This document shows, piece by piece, positions 1 through 11,905 of a stretch of 64,000 bases of DNA (within the stretch, counting starts at the first letter, position 1; each line of letters starts with the position of its first letter). The DNA is from Moniliophthora roreri (Eukaryota > Basidiomycota > Agaricomycetes > Agaricales > Marasmiaceae). The stretch is from assembly GCA_001466705.2 (NCBI GenBank), contig LATX02000001.1, positions 2,418,001 through 2,482,000 of the forward strand, given 5' to 3'. A program made the position numbers and the translations under genes. Under the pieces are notes generated by a model. That model saw only the letters and a program-made list of their open reading frames with translations, did no database searches and was not told where the DNA came from.

Positions 1-144
1 AGCGAACCGGCTCTGATGCAACTCACACGTACTGACTAACATGTAATCATCGCGGCAGAAATCTCAGTCCTTGCTTACTGTGCGACCCACTCATCTTCCC
101 CTTCGACCGAGGATAGCCGACAGCAGCAGCATTGGAAAGATATC

Positions 145-2536
145 ATGAGCGACGACAACGACACGAATGAACAACATCAAGAGCCTCAAGTCCGACATGT
201 TTCCCTCGAACAGCTCCTCAGTAAGTGGTACTGAGCTTATTTCTCAGACGACGATCCGCTGAATATACATACGTAGATCTCATAGCCGCAGCTCACAGTT
301 CATCGAGCTCTTCAGAGGCTACCAGAGCTTCTGCTGCAGCAGTAATGGCAGAGTTAATGATGGGCAGCTCTTCCACTACATTGCCTATCTTTCGAGGAAA
401 CGATGATGATGAAGATGAGGTAGAGGAAGAAGGGCAAGAGGAGGACGAGGAGGAATGGGTCGATGAAGATGACGGGATGGACGATGATGACCGCGGCTAT
501 TACGGAATTCGCAATAGTAGACAACATAAACAATGGATTCCCCCGCATACTTCATCTCAGGCGGCAGGTATAGAGCTGTTGAACAGCGGAGACTTCGGGA
601 GAGTTGGTCCAAAGATGAGGGCTCGAAACGATCCACCAGACGTGAGTCTGGCCAAGATGATCAAGTCACGACTATCAAAACCCTACGCAAATCTGTACCG
701 AGAAGATCTTACCAGCGTGAGTCCTCTAATATGGCAAGGGAGTGCTTAATTCATACCGCCCAACAGCACCTAGTCCCGAATTCGAACGGTGTAATCAACG
801 CCATTTACGATTCCAACATATACACGGCACAATACTCGAAAGATTCCTCCTTTTTCTACACGTGTGCGCAAGGTAATGAATAATTCCGTCAGGAGCGAAT
901 AGAAGTACACCACTCATTTCTCATGCAGATTTTCGCTTACATATCTACGATACACTTGCACCTCCCAACCAAATGAGACCTGGTCGACAGGCTTTAGATT
1001 CTGTCGATCCTCACCTACGCACGACCATGAAGGTCAGCAGGAGGATCCAAGGTCAACATGGACGATGGACAATTACTGATGCTAACCTTTCACCGGATAA
1101 TCAAAGGCAAGTATTTGCTAAATGGCGGGAAGAGTAGCGAAAACTGACTATGAGTTTCAGGATTGTATATTCATCCATTGTTAGTTCTTGCGCCTGTTTC
1201 CGGACGAATATGTAACCTGTTTGCCTTTACAGACATCAACAGCATACATGTGCAGCACTACGGAAGACAATCCTGCTCAAATTCCGATTCCATTTGCTGA
1301 TAGAAGGCAGATGTCACCCTGGAACGACTGGCATGGGGGGTCAATTGCTCTCTATAGTTGTAGGTTCTCTGCAGACGGTAACGAAATCATTGCTGGTGGT
1401 AGAGGACAGATCTTTGGTAAGCGCTGAAGAGACTACTAGGTGATTGAAAACTGACACACCCAGTCTACGATTTGCTGGCAAACCGCAGGAGCGTTAGAAT
1501 AGAGGCCCATGAGGATGATGTTAATAGTTGCTGTTGGGCTGACACTGCGTCGGGGAATGTTTTGGTATCCGCATCTGATGATTCTTTTCTCAAAGTCTGG
1601 TACGTGCCATACCTATAGACACCGGATAGTCCATTAATGAATCACACTTACAGGGATCGTCGATCGTTGGGTGCTTCGCAAAAGCCTTCTGGAGTTCTGG
1701 TCGGTCACACCGAAGGTATCACGTATGTGTCTGCAAAGGGAGACGGGCGATACGTACTATCGAACGGGAAAGATCAATCAATGCGTCTTTGGGATCTCCG
1801 TAAGATGCATGGCAGTGAGGAGGTGGACACCAGAGACTATGGTGTCCGCGGTTTTGACTATCGCTATCCGGGATACCCAAAACCGAGATACAAAGCGCAT
1901 CCCCAAGACTGTAGTGTCATGACATACAGAGGACATCAGGTCCTGATGACTCTCATTCGGTGCCATTTCTCTCCTGCCGAAACAACTGGTGGACAATATC
2001 TCTATTCTGGTTCCTCCGACGGAAGAGTCCATGTATGTCAACGCTGCTCATAGGTTGGAAACCCGCTGATGGTTCTCCTTAGATTTGGTCATTGGATGGA
2101 CGAGTGGTTCAAGTATTGGATCGGAACAAGTCGCTTCCTATTAGCGTTGACCACACTGGGCCGGAATTCCCATCTACAATGCACGATCGTGGAGTCTGCG
2201 TTCGAGATGTCAGCTGGCATTCCGAGGTCCCTCTTTCACTTTAAACTCAGAACCCACACTTATATCGAATCTTTACAGCAACCCGTCCTTATAAGTGCCG
2301 CTTGGGAAGGCACTAGAAGCGGGAGTACACTTGCTCGTCACGACTGGAAAGGTTTTTCGAAAATGTCTGGAAACCTGGATGATTGGAACGAGAAACAGCG
2401 TTTAGAGAGTGAAGAACGACGGAACAGAGATCCTTGGAGCAGCGCTGGCAGGTTAAGGTCTCGCATGCCGGGAACTTTCTACGCTGAGCTTGACGGTGAC
2501 GACGAAGACGACGAAGACGAAGATTATCAGCCTTGA
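145..2536 (+). CDS. DCAF11/WDR23-like WD40-repeat protein
   Basis: Probable substrate receptor of a CUL4-DDB1 ubiquitin ligase, by similarity to the DCAF11/WDR23 family. About ten exons encode roughly 630 residues. The N-terminus is Ser-rich and is followed by a long Asp/Glu tract (about residues 65-95). The WD40 propeller begins near VINAIYDSNIYTAQYS. Repeats end in motifs such as LKVW-DRR and MRLWDLRKM, which resemble the DWD box used to bind DDB1, and in SGSSDGRVHIW. The C-terminus carries the family-typical block HDWKGFSKM and an acidic tail. The start at 145 gives MSDDNDTNEQ, and the first intron (GTAAGT) begins at about 222. All splice joins I followed kept the frame. The family call is firm; the ligase role is inferred from the family. 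Confidence 0.85.
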
Positions 2537-3624
2537 GGAAGCGGATCGTGGAATTTTATGCATACCTTTCTACCTGTACTATTAGCCTCTTTTGCATTTC
2601 CCGTATGTGCCTCGACGTCTGACTATCTAGGATCACGACCTTTAGAGAAAGATTTGACTAGTGACGTTGCGACCCTATGAAGCCTATGAAGTCAGGGTTG
2701 CGACTTCAGCTTCACCTCGACGATCGCCATTCCAGCACAACGATTCTATGTTCAGCCATCAACACTTCCAAGTCTCTTCCAAGTCTGCTATTGGCTAACG
2801 ACCCGTGGTATCGTTTCTGGTAGTCTGATTAATAATGATTGGGGAAGAGGGCACTGGTACTGACTCGAGATTCTGCAAGTCACCTTATGGTGTGGAGATT
2901 TGGGCGAGATTTGGGAGTGCTATTCAGGTGGAGGAAGTTAGGCTCAAAAGGTGTTCGACAAGCTTTCGTTCTGCGTTCGTAATACCAGTCACCGTCAAAT
3001 CCTTGTCCCAAAAACCCCACGAAAACGTGCTCATGCCCAACTAGAATTCATATATGTGTGGAAGACGTATGACTTCACGATGCTCGTCCAGAATGTGCAT
3101 ATCAAGTGCAGCGCTGGATGACCCAGAGTGCAAATGAATCACTACTCACCACTCGTCTTCAAAGACTGAGGATGGTCACATGAATTACGTCGTGCCTCTT
3201 ACCTTGCATTCACAAACTGGGCTTGCGATATGACAAATTGACTTGGTAGGTTCACATTTCAGCTTCCAAAAAATTACGCTAATAACGCACAACGGTTATA
3301 GTCGAATATTTCGATGCTCCGAACTGATGTCTAGCCCAAAGCACTCCATGGGGGCCCGAAGAGATGTCAAGGTCATCGCCTGTGGATCCACTTCTATCAG
3401 GATACCGACAACGTTCTAGTGCCTTGATGGCCTCATCCCTTCTCAGACTTCTGTGGCCTGTCCTGTGGTCTTCTGAACACTCTTGTTCGGCTGAGTGAAG
3501 CAATGAGACTTTTGAGGCTTTGAAGTGTCTGGACTCAGAAGTTTTGATGTATAAAGCAGGGTTCATTTGTAAATTATCGACAACTTGGTTGTCCTCAAAT
3601 CGACCGGAATTCAGATGCTACACA
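2537..3624. other. Intergenic, no gene seen
   Basis: About 1.1 kb between the WD40 gene and the degenerate gene that follows. Open frames here are short and lack splice-consistent continuation. I see no recognisable motif, RNA gene or repeat. Confidence 0.5.
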
Positions 3625-4472
3625 ATGTCAGCCTTCTACGCGTACATCACAGGTATGTTTATTCCAATTATCATCGTCATATCTCTCATCCGCAGCACAG
3701 ACTAGAGATGATAATACTTGGCGTGTTGTCATGGCCTTCGCTGACTCTGCTACGGCTGAATGGTGGCGCGCGATTTCTGGTGCCAATAACAGCCCCCTGG
3801 CTGACATTCGTCGCATCAACCCTTGGCAGACGTACATCTACAACGCTGTGATGTTCAACATCCTGAACTTCTATCCAAGAACTTTCGTGGTCGCCCTATT
3901 CTCACTCTGCAGGATGATCACGGTCGATATAATCCTAAATCAGACTGTCACCGACCTTGTCAATGGAAATTGGTCGGTGGCCCCTTCAACCCGGTAGCTC
4001 TCCTTACTAAATCGCAAAATTGATAGGTTCTACGTCCGCTCCAAGGTTGACACCACTATGTACTGCCATCATACAGGGAGGGTTGCGGTCTCTAAGAGTT
4101 CTCGCACGATGTTCCGCGCGGCGGTGAAAAATATCCTAGCAAAGACCATCATGATTGGCTCTGACAGTGTCACTTTGACGATATGGCCTGAAGTCTTTCA
4201 CTGAAGATGACATCAGTATCACTCAGGGAGGAGCAGTGATTAGTGGTGGACCGAGCCAATGGTCCTTCGAGTTTGGCGACCTTGCCTCAGGTTAGTTTGT
4301 TGCCACTGATTCTGGCTTGCTGTTCGAGGACATTGATAACAGCGCACGAAGGAGCCGGGCTGGGAGCTATTCAATTAACGTCCTATGGAGCCAGATTCTG
4401 CAATTCGCCACTTTTGTATCAAGAATTGTCTACAGTCGTTCCGGAAAAGGTTGTCCGATGTTTGTTTGGCCT
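3625..4472 (+). pseudogene. Degenerate multi-exon gene, unknown family
   Basis: A coding-like series of exons of unrecognised function. Exon 1 (MSAFYAYIT, from 3625) splices at GTATGT (3653) to an exon at 3696 reading AQTRDDNTWRVVMAFADSA. A very short 33-base intron near 3997-4029 would link this to RFYVRSKVDTTMYCHHTG and run in frame to WPEVFH, where a stop occurs near 4201. Immediately after, another frame continues with coding-like sequence (FTEDDISITQGGAVISGG, then QWSFEFGDLAS), and a further block reads GLLFEDIDNSARRSRAG up to about 4472. The change of frame near 4190-4200 suggests a frameshifted, decayed gene. It could also be a working gene with an intron I could not place. No domain can be named. 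Confidence 0.4.
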
Positions 4473-5533
4473 TGAAAAAATCAAAAAATTCAGAGAAAAT
4501 AGAAAAAAAAAACGAATCCCTATTCTTCCTGCACTTACTGCTCCAATGCAAGCCATGTTAGGTTCATACGGGTCAGAAATGTTCAGAGAAAACTCGTGGA
4601 GGAATTTTGAAGCGTAAATTCAACTTATAGAGGGGGTAGGTACATCCGGAAATAGCATACAATAAAAGCAACTTCTCAGGGCGAGTATAGACAGTAAATG
4701 GGTTGAGAGACGAAAGAAGTAACTTGAAAGGCTGAGAAACTATGTATTTCTGCTGGATGAGTGGTACGGGAGTGGTGCAAAGAAGGGTTACGCCGAAGTG
4801 ACCGAACAACTACACCTCGGATGCTCTGTTTCAACATTCTGAACCTTGATAAGTGTAGACAATGATTCCAGTCTTTATATGAATGCTCCAGTCCAGGTTA
4901 TTCGCGATTTCATGCTGAAAATAGCGGTTACACGTATGCCGCCCACGACCACCTATAGGGCCGTGTTGAAGCATTCTGTGGGCTTGGAAGTTCTTTTCGA
5001 TGGCATTGAAACTGGGATGCTGGGATTTCAGAATGGAGGAACACAGTTTTCGGTACTTTCAATGCTGAACTGGATCTGGGATTAGACGACTCTTCCTCAA
5101 CTTGCATAAAAAACCACGCACCTGCACCGAACATGCACCACCGCCCACTCCTGGACGTACTTTATGTCCGCTGGCGTCTCCTGCCCAAAACTCCCCGCAG
5201 ATGACCACTGCTCAATGGTCTACGCACCAATGATCACGTTGAAGCCATACTTAGGCGATAGGTTTATCAGAATGCTCCATTTCGTTGGATAGTGCAGAAG
5301 GATGTTTCTGGCAAAGTTTCAAGTCTTCTGAGAGGGCCCAGAGGCGAGGCGTTGTGCGCAATGAATTTTCTTATTTTCTGAGGCCAAACAAACATCGGAC
5401 AACCTTTTCCGGAACGACTGTATGTAAACATTCCAATGTTACTTGTGAAATTAGTTGTTGTAGGCGGCCTCGTACACTCGTTGCTGCGGATTCCGATCTT
5501 GGCAAATTTTAGACTTCTCTTTCTACTACCATC
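4473..5533. other. Intergenic, no gene seen
   Basis: About 1.06 kb with an A-rich run near 4501-4513 and only short open frames. The frame at 4846-5085 has no recognisable motif or splice context. It includes the upstream region of the gene starting at 5534. Confidence 0.45.
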
Positions 5534-6488
5534 ATGACTGCTACTGAGTCGACCCGGATGCCAGACACCAACGGCTTTCCTCAGGGATATTTCGTCATTC
5601 GCTCCTTGGCTTCTGAGAACCCGGTTCGCGTTCTAGATGTCTGTGCGAACTACACCAAGGATGGCGCAGAGATCATTCTGTACGCCGAGAAGGAAAAGTA
5701 CCTAGTTGATAGTACGTCGTGTCAAGTGCAATGTGGAAACTTTCTCATTGAATGTTAGACAGGAGAAATCCAGAGGCTAATAATCAGGTTCATATTCCTG
5801 TGTTACTGCGAATAGGGCCATGAACAAGTCCTGTGTAGGTCTTCTTCGTAGATGACACCGGCGCATTGTGCTCAAGATCATCTGGACATGCAATTGACAT
5901 CGAGGGTGCGCTCATTATACGATTTCGTTATCTCCTTTTCACAACACCCTCTCTATAGGCGACCAACTTGTTCTTCGTCACAGACGTCCATTGGCACATC
6001 CCTACCCGAACTGCCATTCTCATCCACTTCCCAAATTCGTCTACTCTCCCAAGACAGGGGAGATAAGTGTGCATTTTTCCTGCGATCCTTCTTACCCTTG
6101 GTCCAGTTCTGACTCAGCCGAGTGGAAGAACAAAACATACCTTCTCGCTTCAGTTCCTCTTCGCAAGCCAAAGGGACTTATGGACGATATCTCCACTGCA
6201 CTGCAAAGCCCTCTCAACCTCTTTGGAGGGTCACACGCGCAGAAACGTGCAACGCTTGAAGAGATGGCGAACCGTGGTATCGATCTGGCCGAAGATGAAG
6301 TACTGGAAGAAGAACGTGGAGAAGAGGCAGAAGTGGATGATTCCCCTGAACTCATGCGAAAGGTCCGGATGATAACGACCACGAAACGCACTGAAGATGA
6401 CCACGGATTGTTGGAGAAGGCGAAGAACCGGCGTCAATGGGAGGTCGTATCAATCCGTACGGCTGACGCAAGGACCGGGGGCATTTGA
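5534..6488 (+). CDS. Unknown protein, possible beta-trefoil-like N-terminus (tandem copy 1)
   Basis: Function not recognised. The start at 5534 gives MTATESTRMPDTNG. Four exons give about 260 residues. The N-terminal half has short beta-strand-like segments (GYFVIRSLAS, VRVLDVCA, DGAEIILYAEKE, then VFFVDDTGALCSRSSGHAID and GDQLVLRHRRP). Their pattern recalls ricin-type beta-trefoil lectins, but no clear QxW motif is visible, so that is only a suggestion. The C-terminal part is charged, with an acidic segment near LAEDEVLEEERGEEAEVDD. The next gene downstream (6775) has the same order of segments and matching intron positions, so the two are tandem duplicates. There is no signal peptide or membrane segment, so it is probably intracellular. 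Confidence 0.7.
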
Positions 6489-6774
6489 GTTAATAGTTAA
6501 GGACTATCAGATTGGTAGTATGAGGCGTGGTCAATGTGTATTCGCTGAAATTTCAAGTTTCTTTCTATCCTCCCGCTTAGGGTCGTGTCGTACCTTTTTG
6601 GTTATATTGCAATGAATCTATTGATTGCCGTCTTAATTTTGCGGGATCAAAACAATGACTGAATGAATGCTGCAGACCTAACTCATGTTCTGCAGCATGT
6701 ACTGCGGTTGGTCTGCCATATGACAGCCGTTCGTCGTAGGCGTTCGTCACTTTTCCTTCCACCTCAGCATTACC

Positions 6775-7614
6775 ATGGCCGTTCCTTCAGGATTTCCAGA
6801 GAGCTACTTTATCATTCAATCCGTTGGCTCTGACTATCGTGTACTCGATGTTCGTGGGGGAAAGCATGACGACGGCACTGAGATTATCGTATATCCGGAC
6901 ACGGCTTATTACAGTAAGAGTAGGTCACCGGCAATTCTCAGTGGGTGAAGTGTTTGACACTGAAAACAGAAAATCCACGCCTGAGGAAGGACGCCGAAAG
7001 TCAGAACCAGGTTCAGAGTCAAGAACGTTTGTGAATGATGCATACCTCCTCAACTATAATCAAATAGGTCTTCTTCATCGATGAGAATGGCATCCTGCGC
7101 TCCAAAGCATCTGGAAATGCAGTTGGATTCGACTCGGAAAGTTAGTAATGATATCGCTGTTCCCATACTTTCTGAATAAAGAACCACAGGTAATCAGCTT
7201 GTACTCCGGCGTGTCGGCGGAGGCCCCAGTAGCGAGCTGCCTACATTTTCTTATTCCAAAGGAGAGATACACGTTCACATACAGTCGCAGAAAAAGAAGT
7301 ACCTTATGGTTGCGCATCCAATGTCAAGGCACGCTCCACATATACTTCAGAATCTGGCCTTTTTTGGGATAGCGCACGGCATTACTGAGCCAGCGAGGTT
7401 AGCGAATTCATCTGGTGAATATCCCCCGCCTGTAAAGCCCCCGTCCGTGGATTGGGAAGGACCGGACGATTCGCCTAACAAAATGAGGGAAGTAGGTGTA
7501 ATCGATATTGAAGATAAAGAAATTGTTGAGAAAGTCAAGGATAGACGAATTTGGGTAGTGAAGGCTGTCGAGCTCATGGCCGTTCCCAAACGACGGTCTA
7601 CCTGGCCCTGGTAG
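6775..7614 (+). CDS. Unknown protein, possible beta-trefoil-like N-terminus (tandem copy 2)
   Basis: Paralogue of the gene at 5534. It starts MAVPSGFPESYFIIQSVGS (ATG at 6775) and keeps the shared landmarks YRVLDVRGG, DDGTEIIVYP, VFFIDENGILRSKASG and SNQLVLRRV in the same order. Introns are at equivalent places: after the Tyr-Tyr near 6914, after the NQ near 7009, and within the S-NQ codon near 7140. The C-terminal region differs: it is less acidic, has a Pro-rich stretch (YPPPVKPPSVDWEG), and ends in WPW. The duplication is therefore old enough for the tail to have diverged. About 230 residues, no signal peptide, function unknown. Confidence 0.7.
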
Positions 7615-7827
7615 ACTAGTGATAGTGGAGATATACCTGTACTCATACATGCACACATATACATACTTACATACCTATATAGCTGCGATGTAACTGCGAT
7701 GTAACTGTTTTTAGGCTGACACGCGTGGGAAGTGCTCTCTGCCCACTTTGCCGGAAATTCCGCTCAGAGATAACGACCAACATATCAAGATGCGTTACAT
7801 ACGCACCCAGTGTATCTTTCGACCGCC

Positions 7828-9562
7828 ATGATATGCGTTTGCCTGGCTCTTTTAGCTCTCCCCTTATCTTCTCTTGCTCATGATCAGCAACCACTTCAAG
7901 CGGGTCAGGATCAAACCTGGCTTGAGAAGTACGGCCCGCAGGTACGGCCCCTGCTAGTACTCTTTGCATGGACAACCAGAAAATCCCCCAGATTGACCAA
8001 CCGTTCTCCGGGCCCCTCTCATTCTCTCACTTGCCTTACTCGCGCTGCTTGGAAACCGAGAGTGTTGAATTCGACATCGCACTACTAGGAATGCCATTTG
8101 ACACAGGAGTAACATACAGATCGGGGTACATGATTTATTTATCAAAATACAAAGTGTTTATTGACTTTCGCAGCGCTCGATTTGGTCCGTATGCTATTCG
8201 CTCTGGAAGTCGAAGACAGAGGCAAACCAGAGGGTATACGATGGCATGGGGCAAAAATCCGTATGAAGAAAGCGTGAAGATCGTAGACTGCGGTGATGTG
8301 AGATGATCCTGTAGTATGGAATCCATCGGAGCACCAACACCGTTCCCTTGCAGGTCCCAATCAACCCGTTCGACAACGCTCTTGCTGTTGACCAAATGGA
8401 AGTAGCGTATTCTACGTTGCTGAGGAGACCTGTGGCCACGCCGTCCAAGCAAAACCCGAGCCTTGCATCCAACGGTCATCCTCGTATTGTCACGTTCGTC
8501 GTTTCTGGCCGACTCTTTTCGGACCATCTTCTTATCTTTCTCTCCTTAATTAGCCTTGGTGGGGATCACACAATTGTGAGTTCAGTCACGAGCACGGGGA
8601 TGATCTAACAAGGCGTGTGAAGGTCCTCCCCATCTTGCGGTCGTTGTACAAAATCTATGGTCCAGTATCTGTCATTCACTTTGATGCGCATCTGGTTTGT
8701 CCTTCGCCTTACTTACATTTTCATATTGAAATATGTTTCAGGACACTTGGCCTTCATACGCAGGTCCTACCACCGACCAGGCACGTGTTACTCATGGCAC
8801 TTTCTTCTATCTTGCCAATGAAGAAGGTTTGATGAGTAACCGAAGCATTCATGCTGGAATCAGGTGTAAACTTGGGGTTCATATTCGTATTTCCTCATCA
8901 TCATGTGTTATCTTTGACTCTTGGATTATAGGGTGTCGAAGACTTGGAAAACGATGAAAATGTTGGCTTCCAATTGATCTCAACGGATGATATAGACGAT
9001 TTGGGAATCCCAGAGATCGTACGTCGAATCCGAAGCAGGGTAGGAGACACTCCGGTGTATTTGAGGTTCGTTCTTCCAATAGCAGATGTGACTGAAACTA
9101 ACCACTCATCTATCCTCAGCTTAGACATTGACGTGATAGGTAGCTCATTCATATATTGCCTTTATCGCTCTAACTAACTGGGTGTGATACGAGATCCTGG
9201 TTTGGCCCCTGCCAGTGCGTAACACATTCTATACAGAAACATCCAGTACTGATTATCGGTCTGCAGCTGGAACTCCAGAAGCGGGAGGGTGGACCACTCG
9301 AGAAGTTAAACGTATTCTCAGAGGGTTAGCTGGCTTGAATTTCGTGTAAGTGAAAACTACTCCGGGAGGCTCCAGTTGTCCTCATGTGCCCTTCAACAGA
9401 GGCGCCGACATTGTTGAGGTTACACCCTCATACGACAATGCGGAAATTACTGGCATTGCAGCTGCTGACCTGGTTCATGACTTTCTATCGATGCTACTGT
9501 CGAACGAGCCTCCGAAGAGTGGTCCTATTAACGCTTCAACCCAACTCAGAGATGAACTGTGA
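7828..9562 (+). CDS. Secreted agmatinase/arginase-family ureohydrolase
   Basis: Manganese-dependent ureohydrolase that should hydrolyse a guanidino compound such as agmatine, releasing urea. The metal-binding motifs are all visible: GGDHT (split from VLPILRS by an intron), FDAHL followed by DTW, and SLDIDVIDPGLAPA. The block GTPEAGGW and VEVTPSYD complete the family pattern. The fungal-type N-terminus MICVCLALLALPLSSLAHD is a good signal peptide, so the product is probably secreted. The ATG at 7828 was chosen because it begins this peptide. There are about ten exons and roughly 400 residues; the first intron, near 7941-7978, is unusually short (38 bases). Substrate specificity cannot be read from the sequence. 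A decayed paralogue follows at 9836. Confidence 0.87.
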
Positions 9563-9793
9563 AATGTGCTGAGCATTGCAGTACAGTAACGTTAAATGTA
9601 GCTTATTCAGTTCGACAAGATGAACATACTACTTTTCGCAATACATCGGCGCTGGATCTACGCCGACTGCACAAATTCAAACAACTATGTTGGTCTACCC
9701 AATCTCTACCCACTGATATGGTTCTTGGGCGGCGCGCGGAGAGTGGGTTCCGAGTTGCTGCCTTCTCAGCAACGTGTTGCTCTTAGGCATTGA

Positions 9794-9799
9794 TATAAA
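9794..9799 (+). promoter_or_regulatory. Possible TATA box
   Basis: TATAAA lies 37 bases upstream of the ATG at 9836, a workable distance for a short 5' leader of the second ureohydrolase copy. Position alone supports this. Confidence 0.35.
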
Positions 9800-9835
9800 A
9801 GCTACCTTGGCGAACCTTGAGAGCTACTCCAAAAG

Positions 9836-11399
9836 ATGCGCAATTCCCTGACTGTTTTGAATTTCCTAGGTATTTCCACTGCTTTCGCGGCAGTCGAAAG
9901 GCAGCAACCGATCTATCCGAGCATGACCAGCTCTGGCGCTACCTGGCAAGAAAAATATGGACCTCAGATGGACCTCTCGTTTACCGGCCCTTTGTCTTTT
10001 TCTCATCTACCTTATGTCCGCTGCTTGGAAGCCGAAAACGAGAATGAACTCTTTGATATTGCCCTCCTGGGTATGCCTTTCGACACAGGGGTAACTCATA
10101 GGCCTGGGTTCGTGGAAGATTCTAGTCCTCCCTGTCCTTGGTGTTCACTCAGTTTGCAGTGCTCGGTTCGGTCCTCATGCCATCCGATCTGGCAGTCGAA
10201 GAGAATTCGAATGGGCCGGCTACTCCCTGTCTTGGGAGAATAATCCCTACGAGCAAGGATCCAGAATCATCGATTGCGGGGACGTATGTACCTAAGAATC
10301 TCAGTTTTCTTCAACATGTTGAACCCTTTTTTTTTTGCAGGTTCCAGTCAGCCCTTTTGATAATGTTCTAGCCATTGACCAAATGGAAGTCGCGTACTCG
10401 ACGCTCCTGAACAGGCCGGTAGCCAACCCACCCGAAAAGAGTTCGAGTTTGGTAGGTTTTACCCATCCTTCGGGCCCTACACAAGGTATACGGACCAGTC
10501 TCCATTATCCATTTTGACTCGCATCTTGTGAGCAAATTGACTGCAACCGTGTTCAAAAATGTCTTAGCTTTTGACAGGACACTTGGCCAGGATTTCCCGG
10601 TACGACAACAAAACAGTCAAGAATTAACCATGGCACATATTTCCACGTTGCTCATGAAGAAGGTCTCATTAGCAACCATAGCATCCATGCTGGCATTCGT
10701 GGCAAGTTGGGTGTTCGTAATGTTGTGCTTTTGTCATGTCGCCAGACACTCACAAGGTCTGCTTATCCAGGGGCTTGTTGACCTCGAGATAGATGCTTCA
10801 ACAGGATTTCAGTTAATCTCAGCCGACGACATAGACAACTTGGGAATACCCGAAATAATACGTCACGTCCGAACGAGAGTTGGCAACATGCCAGTTTATT
10901 TGAGGTGAGGCTTTCATTGCAAAAGCTCACTGTTCAGTTGCTCAATGTCAAACATCTACATCGCAGTTTTGACATCGACGTGATAGGTGTTGAATATCAT
11001 CATTCTGTTTCATTGGATTATGACTAATGGAACCCTTTCCAAAGATCCTGGTTTAGCACCTGCTAGTCAGTAGATACCCTGTACTTGCTCAAATCATTCA
11101 GCTGACTGTCGTCCTCCTTAGCCGGGACACCCGAAGCGGGAGGATGGACTACTCGAGAGGTGAAACGTATCCTCAGAGGACTAGCCGTCTTAACTTCATG
11201 TAAGTGCTGTTCACTAGTTGTCTTATTCGTGGGCTGAGCGTCCAATAGTGGTGCCGATCTCGTCGAAGTCGCACCTGCATACGACCATGCAGAAATCACA
11301 GGCATTGCTGCTGCCAGCCTGGTCCACGACTTCCTCTCCGTGATGTTGGCCGATGAGCCACCCAAGCATGATCGGGTCGTGTTGAAAAACGAGTTCTGA
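9836..11399 (+). pseudogene. Decayed agmatinase-family paralogue lacking the GGDH motif
   Basis: Tandem copy of the ureohydrolase at 7828. It begins with a signal-peptide-like stretch (MRNSLTVLNFLGISTAFAA) and keeps FDIALLGMPFDTGVTHRPG, RFGPHAIRSGSR, IIDCGDV and the block MEVAYSTLLNRPVANPPEK. After about 10454 the sequence jumps to the equivalent of YGPVSIIHFD. The exon region carrying GGDHT and the following helix is missing, and the frame is broken at the join (about 10455-10480). FDAH has become FDSH. The later exons are open, with SFDIDVIDP intact. A second one-base loss near 11185 shifts RGLAGLNF out of frame before the last exon (VEVAPAYDHAEITG). Without the first metal motif and with two frame breaks it cannot encode an active family enzyme. 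The downstream parts remain well conserved, so the loss is fairly recent. Confidence 0.8.
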
Positions 11400-11905
11400 A
11401 GTTGGGTACAAACAAAGTAGTATGTGTAGATAAAATTCGGACCCTGGAACCTGTACTGTTTCATCGTTGATTTCATCATTGTTTCAGGTGTTCACTTCAA
11501 TCTCCTCTCCGTCTTTTCTTTCTACTCCTGGTATACAGAAAATCTTTCCTCTCCCAATTGTGAACCAAAGATAGCTTGAGGATCGGTGGAAGATAGGTTT
11601 GCCGTCTTGCCAATTGAGCTCCCCATCGACACAGGATTGAGGCGCAGAACTGAACACGGATTTTATACACTCCTAGGCGTCTATCAGGCCCTCAAGTTCA
11701 CCAAAAACCACCGAAATCGCGGTGAACGAATGTATAACAAACAAACAAAAAAGTAGTCTTACACGCGGATTCATGGCTAATTTGTCGTTTTGTGAGCATA
11801 AGACGAGGACGAGAGAATAAAATATAATAATATAACTGTTCGAGAGATGGCAATTGGAGAAGGCGTGAAATGGTATCCGTTACTACGATTACAGTGTGAT
11901 TTGCT
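11400..11905. other. Intergenic, convergent 3' ends
   Basis: About 500 bases between the end of the decayed ureohydrolase (+) and the end of the PalI-like gene (-). It contains AT-rich sequence near 11817-11840 and would hold the 3' untranslated regions of both. No gene is seen. Confidence 0.5.
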
